Shown here one piece after another: positions 1-6,180 of a stretch of DNA of 6,720 nt (position 1 is the stretch's first letter; each line of letters starts with the position of its first letter). The notes below the pieces were generated by a model that had not been told where the DNA came from, did no database searches, and was given only the letters and a program-made list of their open reading frames with translations. The position numbers and the translations under genes were made by a program. Source of the stretch: Victivallales bacterium (GTDB lineage: Bacteria > Verrucomicrobiota > Lentisphaeria > Oligosphaerales > Oligosphaeraceae); the NCBI GenBank assembly GCA_017963875.1, contig JAGCTA010000227.1, forward strand, positions 1 through 6,720, given 5' to 3'.

Positions 1-685
1 CTAATTGGTCTTCGGGAGTGCCGCTGCCGCCATGAAGGACAAGCGGGACCTCGCCTGCTGCTGCCTTGAGTTCCTTCAACAATGAAATATCCAGGCGCGG
101 CGCGGAAATATACACGCCGTGCGTCGTGCCGATGGAAACCGCAAGAGCATCGACATGCGTCTTCTCAATGAAACTGACAACGGCCTTGGGGTCGGTAAAT
201 GTTGTATTGCAGTCCTTTCTGATGCCGTTCTCGCTGCCGCCGTCCGCCGCGCCAGTGATTCCAGAGGCAACATGGCCCAGTTCCGCTTCGACGGCGATGC
301 CTTTCGCATGCGCAAGTTTCGTGACTTCTGAAGTCAGCCTGACGTTCTCTGCAAAATCCTTCGCCGACGCGTCAATCATGACGCTCTGGTAATTCAAATC
401 GATACACTTGCGGCACGTTTCCACATCGACTGCATGGTCAAGATGAAGACAGACAGGGACCTTGACCTGCTGCGCAGCATACAAGGCGCTGTTATGCCAG
501 TATCCAATCGTCGCATCATCCACAATATCAGCAAGCAAGGATGCCAAGATAACAGGTGAGCCAGCCTCCTCAGCCGTCTCCACGGCAGCACGCATCATAG
601 TCGTATTTGAGACATCGAACATCGGCACGGCATAATGCCTTTTCGATGCATCGGCAAGCATTTCATTGAAACTGACAATAGACAT
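1..685 (-). CDS. Class II (zinc) ketose-bisphosphate aldolase, fructose/tagatose type, 3' end missing
   Basis: Reading leftwards from the ATG at 685-683 gives 228 codons with no stop before the window edge, so the C-terminus is cut off. Class II aldolases reversibly split a ketose 1,6-bisphosphate into dihydroxyacetone phosphate plus glyceraldehyde 3-phosphate in the cytoplasm, using Zn2+. Seen here: HLDH at residues 81-84 (catalytic Asp83, zinc ligand His84), AELG at 134-137, SIGTTHG at 184-190 (ligand His189) and LHGGSG at 217-222 (ligand His218). All three zinc histidines and the catalytic Asp are therefore present. Family members are about 280-310 residues, so roughly 50-80 are missing, including the last phosphate-binding loop. 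The spacing resembles the GatY/KbaY/Bacillus FbaA subgroup (HLDH, not the HTDH of E. coli FbaA), so fructose and tagatose bisphosphate cannot be told apart. AGGAG (699-695) lies 9 bases before the ATG and supports this start. Confidence 0.93.
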   Translation of the reverse strand, partial: MSIVSFNEMLADASKRHYAVPMFDVSNTTMMRAAVETAEEAGSPVILASLLADIVDDATIGYWHNSALYAAQQVKVPVCLHLDHAVDVETCRKCIDLNYQSVMIDASAKDFAENVRLTSEVTKLAHAKGIAVEAELGHVASGITGAADGGSENGIRKDCNTTFTDPKAVVSFIEKTHVDALAVSIGTTHGVYISAPRLDISLLKELKAAAGEVPLVLHGGSGTPEDQL

Positions 686-918
686 GGCAAAAGACTCCTG
701 AAAAATACTGTAAAACGATATCAGCACCATGTGATGAGCGTGGAATTCGTACCATTATTTAATTTAATCAAAGCACCCCAGTCTGCAAGTTGACAGATGT
801 CAAATTCGTGAAAACCATCTGACCAAATCTATAATGCGACCATCTCAGGCGTTTTGTCTTTTTCTGGCATATCTCCAACCACTCTAAAACCTCTAGAAAA
901 CCCACGATATAAGTCCCT
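686..918. other. Non-coding leader between the tkt terminator and the aldolase gene
   Basis: About 230 bases without a convincing gene on either strand; short open frames here have no Shine-Dalgarno or recognisable product. Because the tkt terminator lies just to the right, this stretch most likely holds the promoter and 5' leader of the aldolase. No good sigma-70 pair is visible on the minus strand. TTGCAG followed 16 bases later by TAAATT, near 786-759, is the best I can offer and it is weak. The stretch also contains a 14-bp palindrome, listed separately. Confidence 0.6.
790..803. promoter_or_regulatory. 14-bp inverted repeat, candidate operator upstream of the aldolase
   Basis: TTGACA-GA-TGTCAA is an inverted repeat with perfect 6-bp arms and a 2-base centre, about 105 bases before the aldolase ATG. 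This is the shape of a site for a dimeric helix-turn-helix regulator, and on the minus strand the right arm also reads TTGACA like a -35 box. No -10 box lies at the right spacing from it, so an operator role is inferred only from symmetry and position. Confidence 0.35.
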
Positions 919-973
919 AAAAAAAACGCCCCGCAACGGCATCTCCTTTTCAGGAGACGACACACTGCGGGGC
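919..973 (-). terminator. Intrinsic terminator of tkt
   Basis: Read on the minus strand, an 8-bp GC-rich stem (TGCCCCGC side: 973-966 pairing with 935-928) encloses a second 5-bp stem (957-953 with 946-942), and is followed after one base by eight T residues (926-919). GC stem plus T-tract is the classical Rho-independent form. It lies about 60 bases after the tkt stop codon and is oriented to stop leftward transcription before the aldolase leader. Confidence 0.88.
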
Positions 974-983
974 ATTCCAAAGC

Positions 984-1008
984 ACCTTGACAACGTCATC
1001 GTCAAGGT
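984..1008. repeat. Second hairpin in the tkt 3' untranslated region
   Basis: ACCTTGAC (984-991) and GTCAAGGT (1001-1008) form a perfect 8-bp stem with a 9-base loop, between the tkt stop codon and the terminator. There is no T-tract after it on the minus strand, so it is unlikely to terminate by itself. It may protect the mRNA 3' end or back up the downstream terminator; that role is inferred. Confidence 0.55.
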
Positions 1009-1030
1009 ATTTTACATACACGTCAACTCA

Positions 1031-3031
1031 TTACTTCAGATATGCGGCGACATGTGCGGCAACGCCTTCTGCGGTGAAACCGTATTCCTTGGCCAAGACT
1101 TCCTTCGGCGCAGAAGCACCAAAGTGGTCGATTCCAAGAACCAGACCATTCGAGCCGACATAGCGTTCCCAACCAAACGTCGTACCAGCCTCGACCGCAA
1201 CGCGTTTCGTGCAGGTCTTCGGCAGAACCGATTCCTTGTATTCTGCGCTCTGCTTCTCAAACAATTCCCAAGACGGCATGGAGACGACGCGAACTTTCTT
1301 GCCCTTCTCACGAAGCAGTTTCGCCGCGCCAAGGACCGTGCCGACCTCAGAACCCGTACCAATGAGAATCACATCGTAATTTTCATCGCATTCAACGACA
1401 TACGCACCCTTGGAAACATCCATCTTGTTGGCAACGACGTCCGCGGGGAGATTCTGGACTGTCTGACGAGTCATGCACAAGATGACAGGGCCATTAGCCT
1501 GCATGGCGACCGCCCATGCCTGGGCGACTTCGTTCGATTCTGCAGGGCGGATGACCGTCATGCCTGGAATTGTGCGGAACATCGCCAACTGCTCAATCGG
1601 CTGATGGGTCGGACCGTCTTCGCCGACGAAAATCGAGTCGTGTGTGAACACGAAGATTTCGTGCAGGTTCTGAATGGCGGCAAGACGCATCGCGGGCTTC
1701 ATGTAGTCTGAGAAGACCATGAATGTCGAACTATATGGAATAGCAAATCCAGCAAGCGCAAGACCGTTTGAAATCATGCCCATGGCCAGTTCGCGGACAC
1801 CGTAATGGATGTTGCGGCCTGCACGATTTTCAGGGCTGAAGTCGCCATAGCCTTTGATGTAGGTCTTCGTGCTGGGGTTCAAGTCGGCGGAACCGCCCGT
1901 CAGAGACGGAACCAGTTTGGCAACCGCCTGCATGATGGCACCGCCTGAATTGCGGGTCGCGTCCGCCTTTTCGGGAACGGCCTTCATCAGTTCTTCCTTG
2001 ATGTTGGCTGGAACTGCCTTGGTAGTCAGAGCATCGTACAATGCCTTCTTCTCCGCGTCAAGTCCTGCGACAAATGCGTTGAACTTCGCGTTCCAAACAT
2101 CGTACTGCTCTTTCTTCTCGGCGAGTTTATCGGCGATCAGAGCGCGGACATCGTCATCGACGACGAAGGACTTTTCTGGATCGAATCCCAGTTTGGCCTT
2201 CGTGGCCTTGAGTTCGTCCTCACCGAGCGGTGCGCCATGAGTCTTCTCGCTGCCTTCCAGGTTGGCGCAGCCTTTGCCGATTTTCGTCTTGCCGATAATG
2301 ATCGTCGGTTTGCCCTTAGTCACGCGTGCAAGGGCGATGGCGGCGCGGATCTGCTTGACGCAGTTGCCGTCGATATTGATGACGTTCCAGCCATAGGCAG
2401 CGAAACGACCGCCGACATCCTCGCTGAACGCAATGTCCGTATTGCCTTCGATTGAAATATCGTTGTCGTCATAGAAGAGGACGAGGTTGTCGAGTTTCTG
2501 ATGACCAGCGATAGCACACGCCTCGTGACTGGTGCCTTCCATGATACAACCGTCGCCGCTGATGACGAACACCTTCTGGTCGAAGAGGCAATCGCAACCA
2601 CCGACCATTGCTTGGAACTGCTTCAGACCGATTGCCATGCCAACCGCAGATGCGAGTCCGCTTGCCAGCGGTCCAGTCGTCACTTCAACGCCTGTGGTAT
2701 GGCCGTATTCAGGATGGCCAGGGCATTTGCTTCCCCATTGGCGAAACTGCTTCAGGTCGTCCAGCGTCAAGCCGTAGTTGAAAAGATGCAGCAATGAATA
2801 GATCAGCATTGAACCATGACCTGCGCTCAAGACAAAACGGTCACGGCCAATCCATTTCGGGTCGGCTGGATTGAAGCGCAGGAAATCTGACCACAATGTA
2901 AACGCAAAGTCTGCGGCTCCCATCGGCATGCCAGGATGGCCTGAATTTGCCTTCTGGACACCGTCCGCACTCAGCAGACGAACCGTATTGATGGCTTTTT
3001 TGAAAGTTTCGCATTTGCATTGGCACGACAT
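1031..3031 (-). CDS. tkt: Transketolase
   Basis: 666 residues, close to the 663 of E. coli TktA. Transketolase is a cytoplasmic ThDP- and Mg2+-dependent enzyme moving two-carbon units between ketose and aldose phosphates in the non-oxidative pentose phosphate pathway. Three domains are recognisable: ThDP/pyrophosphate-binding (about 1-335), pyrimidine-binding (about 355-525) and C-terminal (about 540-660). Motifs: NSGHPG (29-34, His32), the GDG...N cofactor/metal motif starting at Gly159 and reaching Asn190, the activating Glu414 in GVRELAMG, HDSIFVGEDGPTHQP (464-478, His464 and His476), and RPAESNE (495-501). All expected catalytic residues are present. A Shine-Dalgarno AAGGAG (3047-3042) lies 10 bases before the ATG. 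The N-terminus is odd: MSCQCKCETF has three alternating cysteines. The gene lies 100 bases downstream of prfB with no clear terminator between, so cotranscription is possible, and it ends at a strong terminator. Confidence 0.98.
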   Translation of the reverse strand: MSCQCKCETFKKAINTVRLLSADGVQKANSGHPGMPMGAADFAFTLWSDFLRFNPADPKWIGRDRFVLSAGHGSMLIYSLLHLFNYGLTLDDLKQFRQWGSKCPGHPEYGHTTGVEVTTGPLASGLASAVGMAIGLKQFQAMVGGCDCLFDQKVFVISGDGCIMEGTSHEACAIAGHQKLDNLVLFYDDNDISIEGNTDIAFSEDVGGRFAAYGWNVINIDGNCVKQIRAAIALARVTKGKPTIIIGKTKIGKGCANLEGSEKTHGAPLGEDELKATKAKLGFDPEKSFVVDDDVRALIADKLAEKKEQYDVWNAKFNAFVAGLDAEKKALYDALTTKAVPANIKEELMKAVPEKADATRNSGGAIMQAVAKLVPSLTGGSADLNPSTKTYIKGYGDFSPENRAGRNIHYGVRELAMGMISNGLALAGFAIPYSSTFMVFSDYMKPAMRLAAIQNLHEIFVFTHDSIFVGEDGPTHQPIEQLAMFRTIPGMTVIRPAESNEVAQAWAVAMQANGPVILCMTRQTVQNLPADVVANKMDVSKGAYVVECDENYDVILIGTGSEVGTVLGAAKLLREKGKKVRVVSMPSWELFEKQSAEYKESVLPKTCTKRVAVEAGTTFGWERYVGSNGLVLGIDHFGASAPKEVLAKEYGFTAEGVAAHVAAYLK

Positions 3032-3078
3032 GATGTTTCTACTCCTTTTCGTTGTTTTTTTACATCGTGCGTCTCGTG

Positions 3079-3109
3079 TAGGAAACGCAATTACATATAG
3101 GAAACAATT
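3079..3109. repeat. Imperfect direct repeat in the prfB-tkt gap
   Basis: TAGGAAACGCAATT (3079-3092) and TAGGAAACAATT (3098-3109) are near-identical, starting 19 bases apart, in the 100-base gap upstream of tkt. On the minus strand each contains GTTTCCTA. The spacing, close to two helix turns, would suit a regulator binding one DNA face, but no known site is recognised. The rest of the gap holds the tkt Shine-Dalgarno and A/T-rich sequence. Confidence 0.35.
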
Positions 3110-3131
3110 GTTTTTTCCGATTTAATCGAAT

Positions 3132-4260
3132 CTACTCCTCAATTTCAGTCACGGCGTGTCCCCCGCCTGTCCGTAGATAAGCCTCTGCGAACATGTCCAG
3201 GTCACCATCCAGAACCGCGCCGATGTTGCTAGTCTCTGCGTCGGTACGCAAGTCCTTGACCAACTGGTATGGCTGGACCACGTATGAGCGGATTTGATTT
3301 CCCCAGGCATTGTCGCCTTTCGCGGCGGATTCCGCGGCGATGGACGCGCGACGTTTGCTGTCCTCCAAATCATATAGACGCGCTCGCAGAATTCGCATGG
3401 CGTTGGCCTTGTTCTTATGCTGCGAGCGCTCGCTCTGGCATGTCACAACGATATTTGTAGGAAGATGGGTGATTCTGACAGCCGAGTCTGTGCGGTTGAT
3501 GTGCTGTCCGCCCGCGCCAGAAGCGCGGAATGTGTCAATACGCAAATCAGACTCCGCGATTTCTATTTTGATGTCATCATTGATTTCAGGGAGGACATCC
3601 ACGGAGGTAAATGACGTATGGCGGCGTTTGTTGGCATCAAACGGCGAGATTCTGACAAGCCGATGAACTCCCTTTTCCCCTTTGAGATAGCCGTAGGCAA
3701 ACTCACCTGAGACTGTCATGGTCACAAGTTTAAACCCCGCCTCGTCACCAGGGACGATATCCACGACGTCATATTTGAACCCCCTCTTGTCGAACCAGTG
3801 CGTGTACATGCGGTAAAGCATTGCGCACCAGTCGCATGCCTCTGTACCGCCTGCGCCTGGGATAATGGTCATGATAGCATTCTGGTTATCCATCTCCCCA
3901 GAAAGGAAACTGACGAGTTCCAGACGATCCAAATCGGTGCTCAGGCTTTCCCAAATGCCATCCGCATCTTTGTACAACTCCGAATCATCGCCTTCAAGTT
4001 CAGCCAACTCCGCCAGTGTCTCGAAATCGCCAACGCGAGCCTCCATTTTTCCAAAAGGCTCCAGAACTCCCTTCACTGCACTAAGTTCGCTGACGGTGTT
4101 CTGTGCGGAATCCGCATGTTCCCAGAAATCTGGACGAGCCATCTTCGCCTCAAGCAAATCCAGTTTCTCTTTTTTTGTGGCAACGTCAAAGAAACCCCCT
4201 CAAGTGTTCGAGGCGCTCTTTTGCCTCGGCCACTTTACGCGCTAATTCTTCGTGTGTCAT
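3132..4260 (-). CDS. prfB: Peptide chain release factor 2 (programmed +1 frameshift)
   Basis: RF2 recognises UGA and UAA stop codons in the ribosomal A site and triggers hydrolysis of peptidyl-tRNA. Translation starts at the ATG at 4260-4258, runs 24 codons to an in-frame TGA (4188-4186), and shifts +1 by skipping one T to continue from GAC at 4187 to the TAG at 3134-3132. The product is 375 residues (E. coli 365). In this numbering the stop-codon-reading tripeptide SPF is at 205-207 and the catalytic GGQ at 250-252, the same positions as in E. coli. Residue 246 is Ala, as in most bacteria, not the Thr of E. coli K-12. AAGGG (4274-4270) lies 9 bases before the ATG as a modest Shine-Dalgarno. 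The C-terminal part read alone could be mistaken for a gene starting at a TTG near 4157; that would drop the N-terminal 34 residues. Level is expected to be autoregulated through the frameshift. Confidence 0.97.
4186..4200 (-). promoter_or_regulatory. prfB: prfB programmed +1 frameshift signal
   Basis: On the minus strand codons 21-25 read AGG GGG TTT CTT TGA, followed by C. This differs from the classical E. coli site (AGG GGG TAT CTT TGA C) only in the third codon. AGGGGG acts as an internal Shine-Dalgarno three bases before the CTT slippery codon. When RF2 is scarce the UGA is decoded slowly, tRNA-Leu slips from CUU to UUU, and full-length RF2 is made, which is a negative feedback loop. 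The site is seen directly; the mechanism is established for the family. Confidence 0.97.
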
Positions 4261-4336
4261 GATAATTCGCCCTTGATTATATGAATCCAAACCACACATT
4301 TTCCATAATCTGTGGCATTAAGCAGTAAAACACCAT

Positions 4337-4366
4337 AATATACACCACAATTAATTGACTTGTGAA
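4337..4366 (-). promoter_or_regulatory. Candidate sigma-70-type promoter of prfB
   Basis: Minus-strand TTCACA (4366-4361, 5/6 to consensus) and TATATT (4342-4337, 5/6) are separated by 18 bases. Transcription would start near 4330, giving prfB a leader of about 70 bases that keeps its Shine-Dalgarno. A perfect TATAAT nearer the gene (4281-4276) was rejected because its transcript would start after the Shine-Dalgarno. Confidence 0.5.
4348..4357. promoter_or_regulatory. 10-bp palindrome CAATTAATTG, candidate operator
   Basis: CAATTAATTG is a perfect palindrome overlapping the first three bases of the candidate -35 box of the transporter operon and lying in the spacer of the candidate prfB promoter. 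A metal-responsive repressor (Zur/MntR type) is usual for such transporters, but this does not match a Zur or MntR consensus that I know. A/T-rich palindromes of this length can also arise by chance. Confidence 0.25.
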
Positions 4367-4384
4367 TTTTTTGCATGATATTTT
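4355..4384 (+). promoter_or_regulatory. Candidate extended -10 promoter of the metal transporter operon
   Basis: TTGACT (4355-4360, 5/6) and TATTTT (4379-4384, 4/6) are 18 bases apart, and TGA directly before the -10 gives an extended -10 element (TGnTATTTT). Transcription would start near 4391, about 38 bases before the ATPase start codon. The -35 directly abuts the opposing prfB -35. Confidence 0.5.
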
Positions 4385-4428
4385 GTATTTTTACCTGCAT
4401 ATTTTTTCTTCACCTATTCCGATAATCA

Positions 4429-5193
4429 ATGAAACCCATCATAAAAATCAACAACGTATGCTTCAAATATGATTCACGTGAAGTACTCCATGATATCACG
4501 CTAACCATTTCAGAAGGCATGTTCGCCGTCATCGTTGGCCCCAACGGCGGCGGGAAGACCACGTTGCTCAAACTCATCCTAGGCCTGCTCAAGCCTCGAT
4601 ATGGTTCCATTTCCGTCTTCGGCATGCCTCCAGAACAGGCCCGAACCAGCATCGGATATGTGCCCCAGGCAATCCTTTTCGATGACAGTTTTCCAGCGAC
4701 AGTCCTCGACATCGTCTTGATGGGGCGCATTGAACGACATTTTTTCAGCATCTACAGCAAGAAGGACAAAGAAACCGCCCTCCGCTGTCTAAAGGATGTC
4801 GGTCTGGATGAACTAGCGGAACGCCCTTTTGCCGCATTGTCAGGCGGAGAACGCCAACGTGTGCTCATCGCCCAGGCAATTGCATCACAGCCCAAACTGC
4901 TTATTCTGGACGAACCAGGAGCCAACCTCGACCCTGCTTCCGCAAAAACATTGTTTTCACTACTCAAAAAACTGAACCAGGAACTGACAATTCTGATGGT
5001 CTCCCATAATCTGGAGATCGTCTCAAACGTCGTATCCCACATCATCTGCCTCAATCATACGGCTGACATGCATGACATCAATCAGATGCACTGCGATCCT
5101 CTGACAGGCGAATGGCTTCATATCCAGCATGACTCATGTCCTGTCGCCGATGCGGATTTACACCCAGACAAACATTGCCATCCAGGCGAATAG
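4429..5193 (+). CDS. Metal ABC transporter ATP-binding protein (ZnuC-like)
   Basis: 254-residue cytoplasmic ATPase that drives a metal-importing ABC transporter, probably for Zn2+ and possibly Mn2+. All nucleotide-binding motifs are intact: Walker A GPNGGGKT (37-44), Q-loop Gln80 in GYVPQ, signature LSGGERQR (137-144), Walker B LLILDEP (157-163), D-loop with Asp168 and H-loop His193 in MVSHN. The text around GYVPQ and the late HIICLNH (204-210) is typical of the ZnuC/MntB group. After about residue 200 comes a tail rich in possible metal ligands: His 204, 210, 215, 221, 231, 234, 245, 249 and 251, and Cys 207, 222, 237 and 250, ending in HCHPGE. The permease gene follows 23 bases later, which fixes the role. 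No Shine-Dalgarno is visible before the ATG; the leader is A/T-rich. Zinc rather than manganese is inferred from the tail, so no symbol is assigned. Confidence 0.93.
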   Translation: MKPIIKINNVCFKYDSREVLHDITLTISEGMFAVIVGPNGGGKTTLLKLILGLLKPRYGSISVFGMPPEQARTSIGYVPQAILFDDSFPATVLDIVLMGRIERHFFSIYSKKDKETALRCLKDVGLDELAERPFAALSGGERQRVLIAQAIASQPKLLILDEPGANLDPASAKTLFSLLKKLNQELTILMVSHNLEIVSNVVSHIICLNHTADMHDINQMHCDPLTGEWLHIQHDSCPVADADLHPDKHCHPGE

Positions 5194-5216
5194 CCTTTTT
5201 CATTCATTTCAAATAT

Positions 5217-6080
5217 ATGTTTTTCAGCGATTTACATAAATATGTTTTTCTTCAGCATTCCGTGCTTGCCATTGTATTGGCGAGCATCGCCTGCGGAATA
5301 GTCGGCGGCTATGTTGTCGCACAGCGCCAGAGTTACATGATTGGCGCAATATCCCATTCATTGCTTGGCGGCGTCGGTCTTGCCCGTTATCTCCAGGTGG
5401 TCCACGGTCTTCTCTTCATCACACCGATTGCGGGGGCTTCCATCGCGGCAGCCATCGCCTCAATGCTCATCACTGTTCTGACGATGAAAACCAAAGCACG
5501 CTCTGACGCAGTTCTCAGCGCCGTATGGACGATGGGCGTCGCCCTAGGCGTCAGTTTCATCTCAATGACACCAGGTTACGCAGAAGACCTTAACAGTTAC
5601 CTTTTCGGCAGCGTCCTTCTCGTCTCCAAATCTGATCTCGTGTTCATGACAATTTTGGACTTACTCATCGTCGTCGTTTCCTTCGCCTTCCACAACCGAT
5701 TTCTTGCCTACTGCTTCAGGGCGGAAACGCTGGAACTACGAGGTCTTTCAGCGACCGCCACGGCATTGATGCTTAACTTGCTTATAGCCTTCACAGTCGT
5801 ACTGCTTTCACAAGTTGTCGGCATCGTGCTCGTACTGGTTCTGCTCGTTCTTCCAGCCGCGATTGCCGCATGTTATGCAGTTCATCTGCGCAACATCATG
5901 CTTGGGGGCGGCCTGATCTGCCTTTGCGTTTCCATGATTGGCATTTTCATCAGTTACGAACACGATTTGCCGACGGGAGCGACAATCATCGAACTGATTG
6001 TCGCCCTCTTCCTCATGGTCAGCATCATCAACGCCATTAGGAAAGTTTTTTCCTCAAAAAAGAACAATCTTGCACAATAG
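5217..6080 (+). CDS. Metal ABC transporter permease, ABC-3 family (ZnuB-like)
   Basis: 287-residue inner-membrane permease, the partner of the preceding ATPase. The protein is highly hydrophobic with about seven to eight membrane segments (roughly 13-34, 43-60, 64-90, 98-117, 140-158, 183-218, 228-247, 254-273). Family marks are CGIVGGYVVAQRQSYMIGA followed by ISHSLLGGVGLA (45-56), YLFGSVLLVS (128-137) and the late PTGATIIE (252-259). The usual family length is 260-290. The ATG at 5217 is chosen because family members begin close to such a short polar segment before the first helix. An upstream in-frame ATG at 5136 would overlap the ATPase gene by 58 bases and add 27 Arg-rich residues unlike the family. 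No Shine-Dalgarno precedes 5217, so translational coupling to the ATPase gene is likely. No solute-binding protein gene is adjacent in the window. Confidence 0.93.
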   Translation: MFFSDLHKYVFLQHSVLAIVLASIACGIVGGYVVAQRQSYMIGAISHSLLGGVGLARYLQVVHGLLFITPIAGASIAAAIASMLITVLTMKTKARSDAVLSAVWTMGVALGVSFISMTPGYAEDLNSYLFGSVLLVSKSDLVFMTILDLLIVVVSFAFHNRFLAYCFRAETLELRGLSATATALMLNLLIAFTVVLLSQVVGIVLVLVLLVLPAAIAACYAVHLRNIMLGGGLICLCVSMIGIFISYEHDLPTGATIIELIVALFLMVSIINAIRKVFSSKKNNLAQ

Positions 6081-6180
6081 AACGACTTTTCCTGCGTTTC
6101 CTGTATAAATTTCCCATTGGAACAAAATATAAAACTTCCCCTAAACAAAACAACAAACACCCCAACAAAGGACAGCAATC
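6081..6180 (+). promoter_or_regulatory. Intergenic leader of the EF-hand gene with possible -10 and Shine-Dalgarno
   Basis: AAAGGA at 6167-6172 lies 8 bases before the ATG at 6181 and decides that start. Further upstream, TATAAA occurs at 6104-6109 and again at 6128-6133; either could be a -10, but neither has a good -35 at 16-18 bases. A tandem TTTCCTG-CG-TTTCCTG lies at 6088-6103 directly before the first. No terminator separates the permease from this gene, so read-through from the transporter operon is possible. Confidence 0.4.

Noticed and set aside
790..835. TTGACA (790-795) plus TATAAT (830-835) on the plus strand as a promoter
   Set aside because: The spacer is 34 bases, twice the usable length, and no plus-strand gene follows.
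800..870. CTGAGATGGT on the minus strand suggested a TPP riboswitch before the aldolase
   Set aside because: The other conserved TPP elements, such as ACCTGA with the downstream GGATAATGCC, are absent.
854..1711. A 285-codon open frame on the plus strand, antisense to tkt
   Set aside because: It lies opposite the well-supported transketolase gene, has no Shine-Dalgarno, and its product is Arg/His-rich and unlike any family I recognise. It is explained by codon bias of the opposite strand. Similar antisense frames at 1869-2455, 2501-2797 and 3798-4262 are rejected for the same reason.
4276..4281. Perfect TATAAT on the minus strand upstream of prfB
   Set aside because: Transcription would begin about 8 bases before the ATG, after the only Shine-Dalgarno, and no -35 lies at the right distance.
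4292..4315. CCACA / TGTGG inverted repeat in the prfB leader
   Set aside because: Arms of only 5 bp with a 14-base loop are expected by chance in an intergenic region of this size.
5136..5216. Upstream in-frame ATG as start of the permease
   Set aside because: It would overlap the ATPase gene by 58 bases and add a basic stretch before the family's usual N-terminus; 5217 fits the family better.
6039..6054. AGGAAA-GTTT-TTTCCT hairpin near the permease stop as a terminator
   Set aside because: The stem is short and A/T-rich, lies inside the coding region, and is followed by A residues rather than a T-tract.
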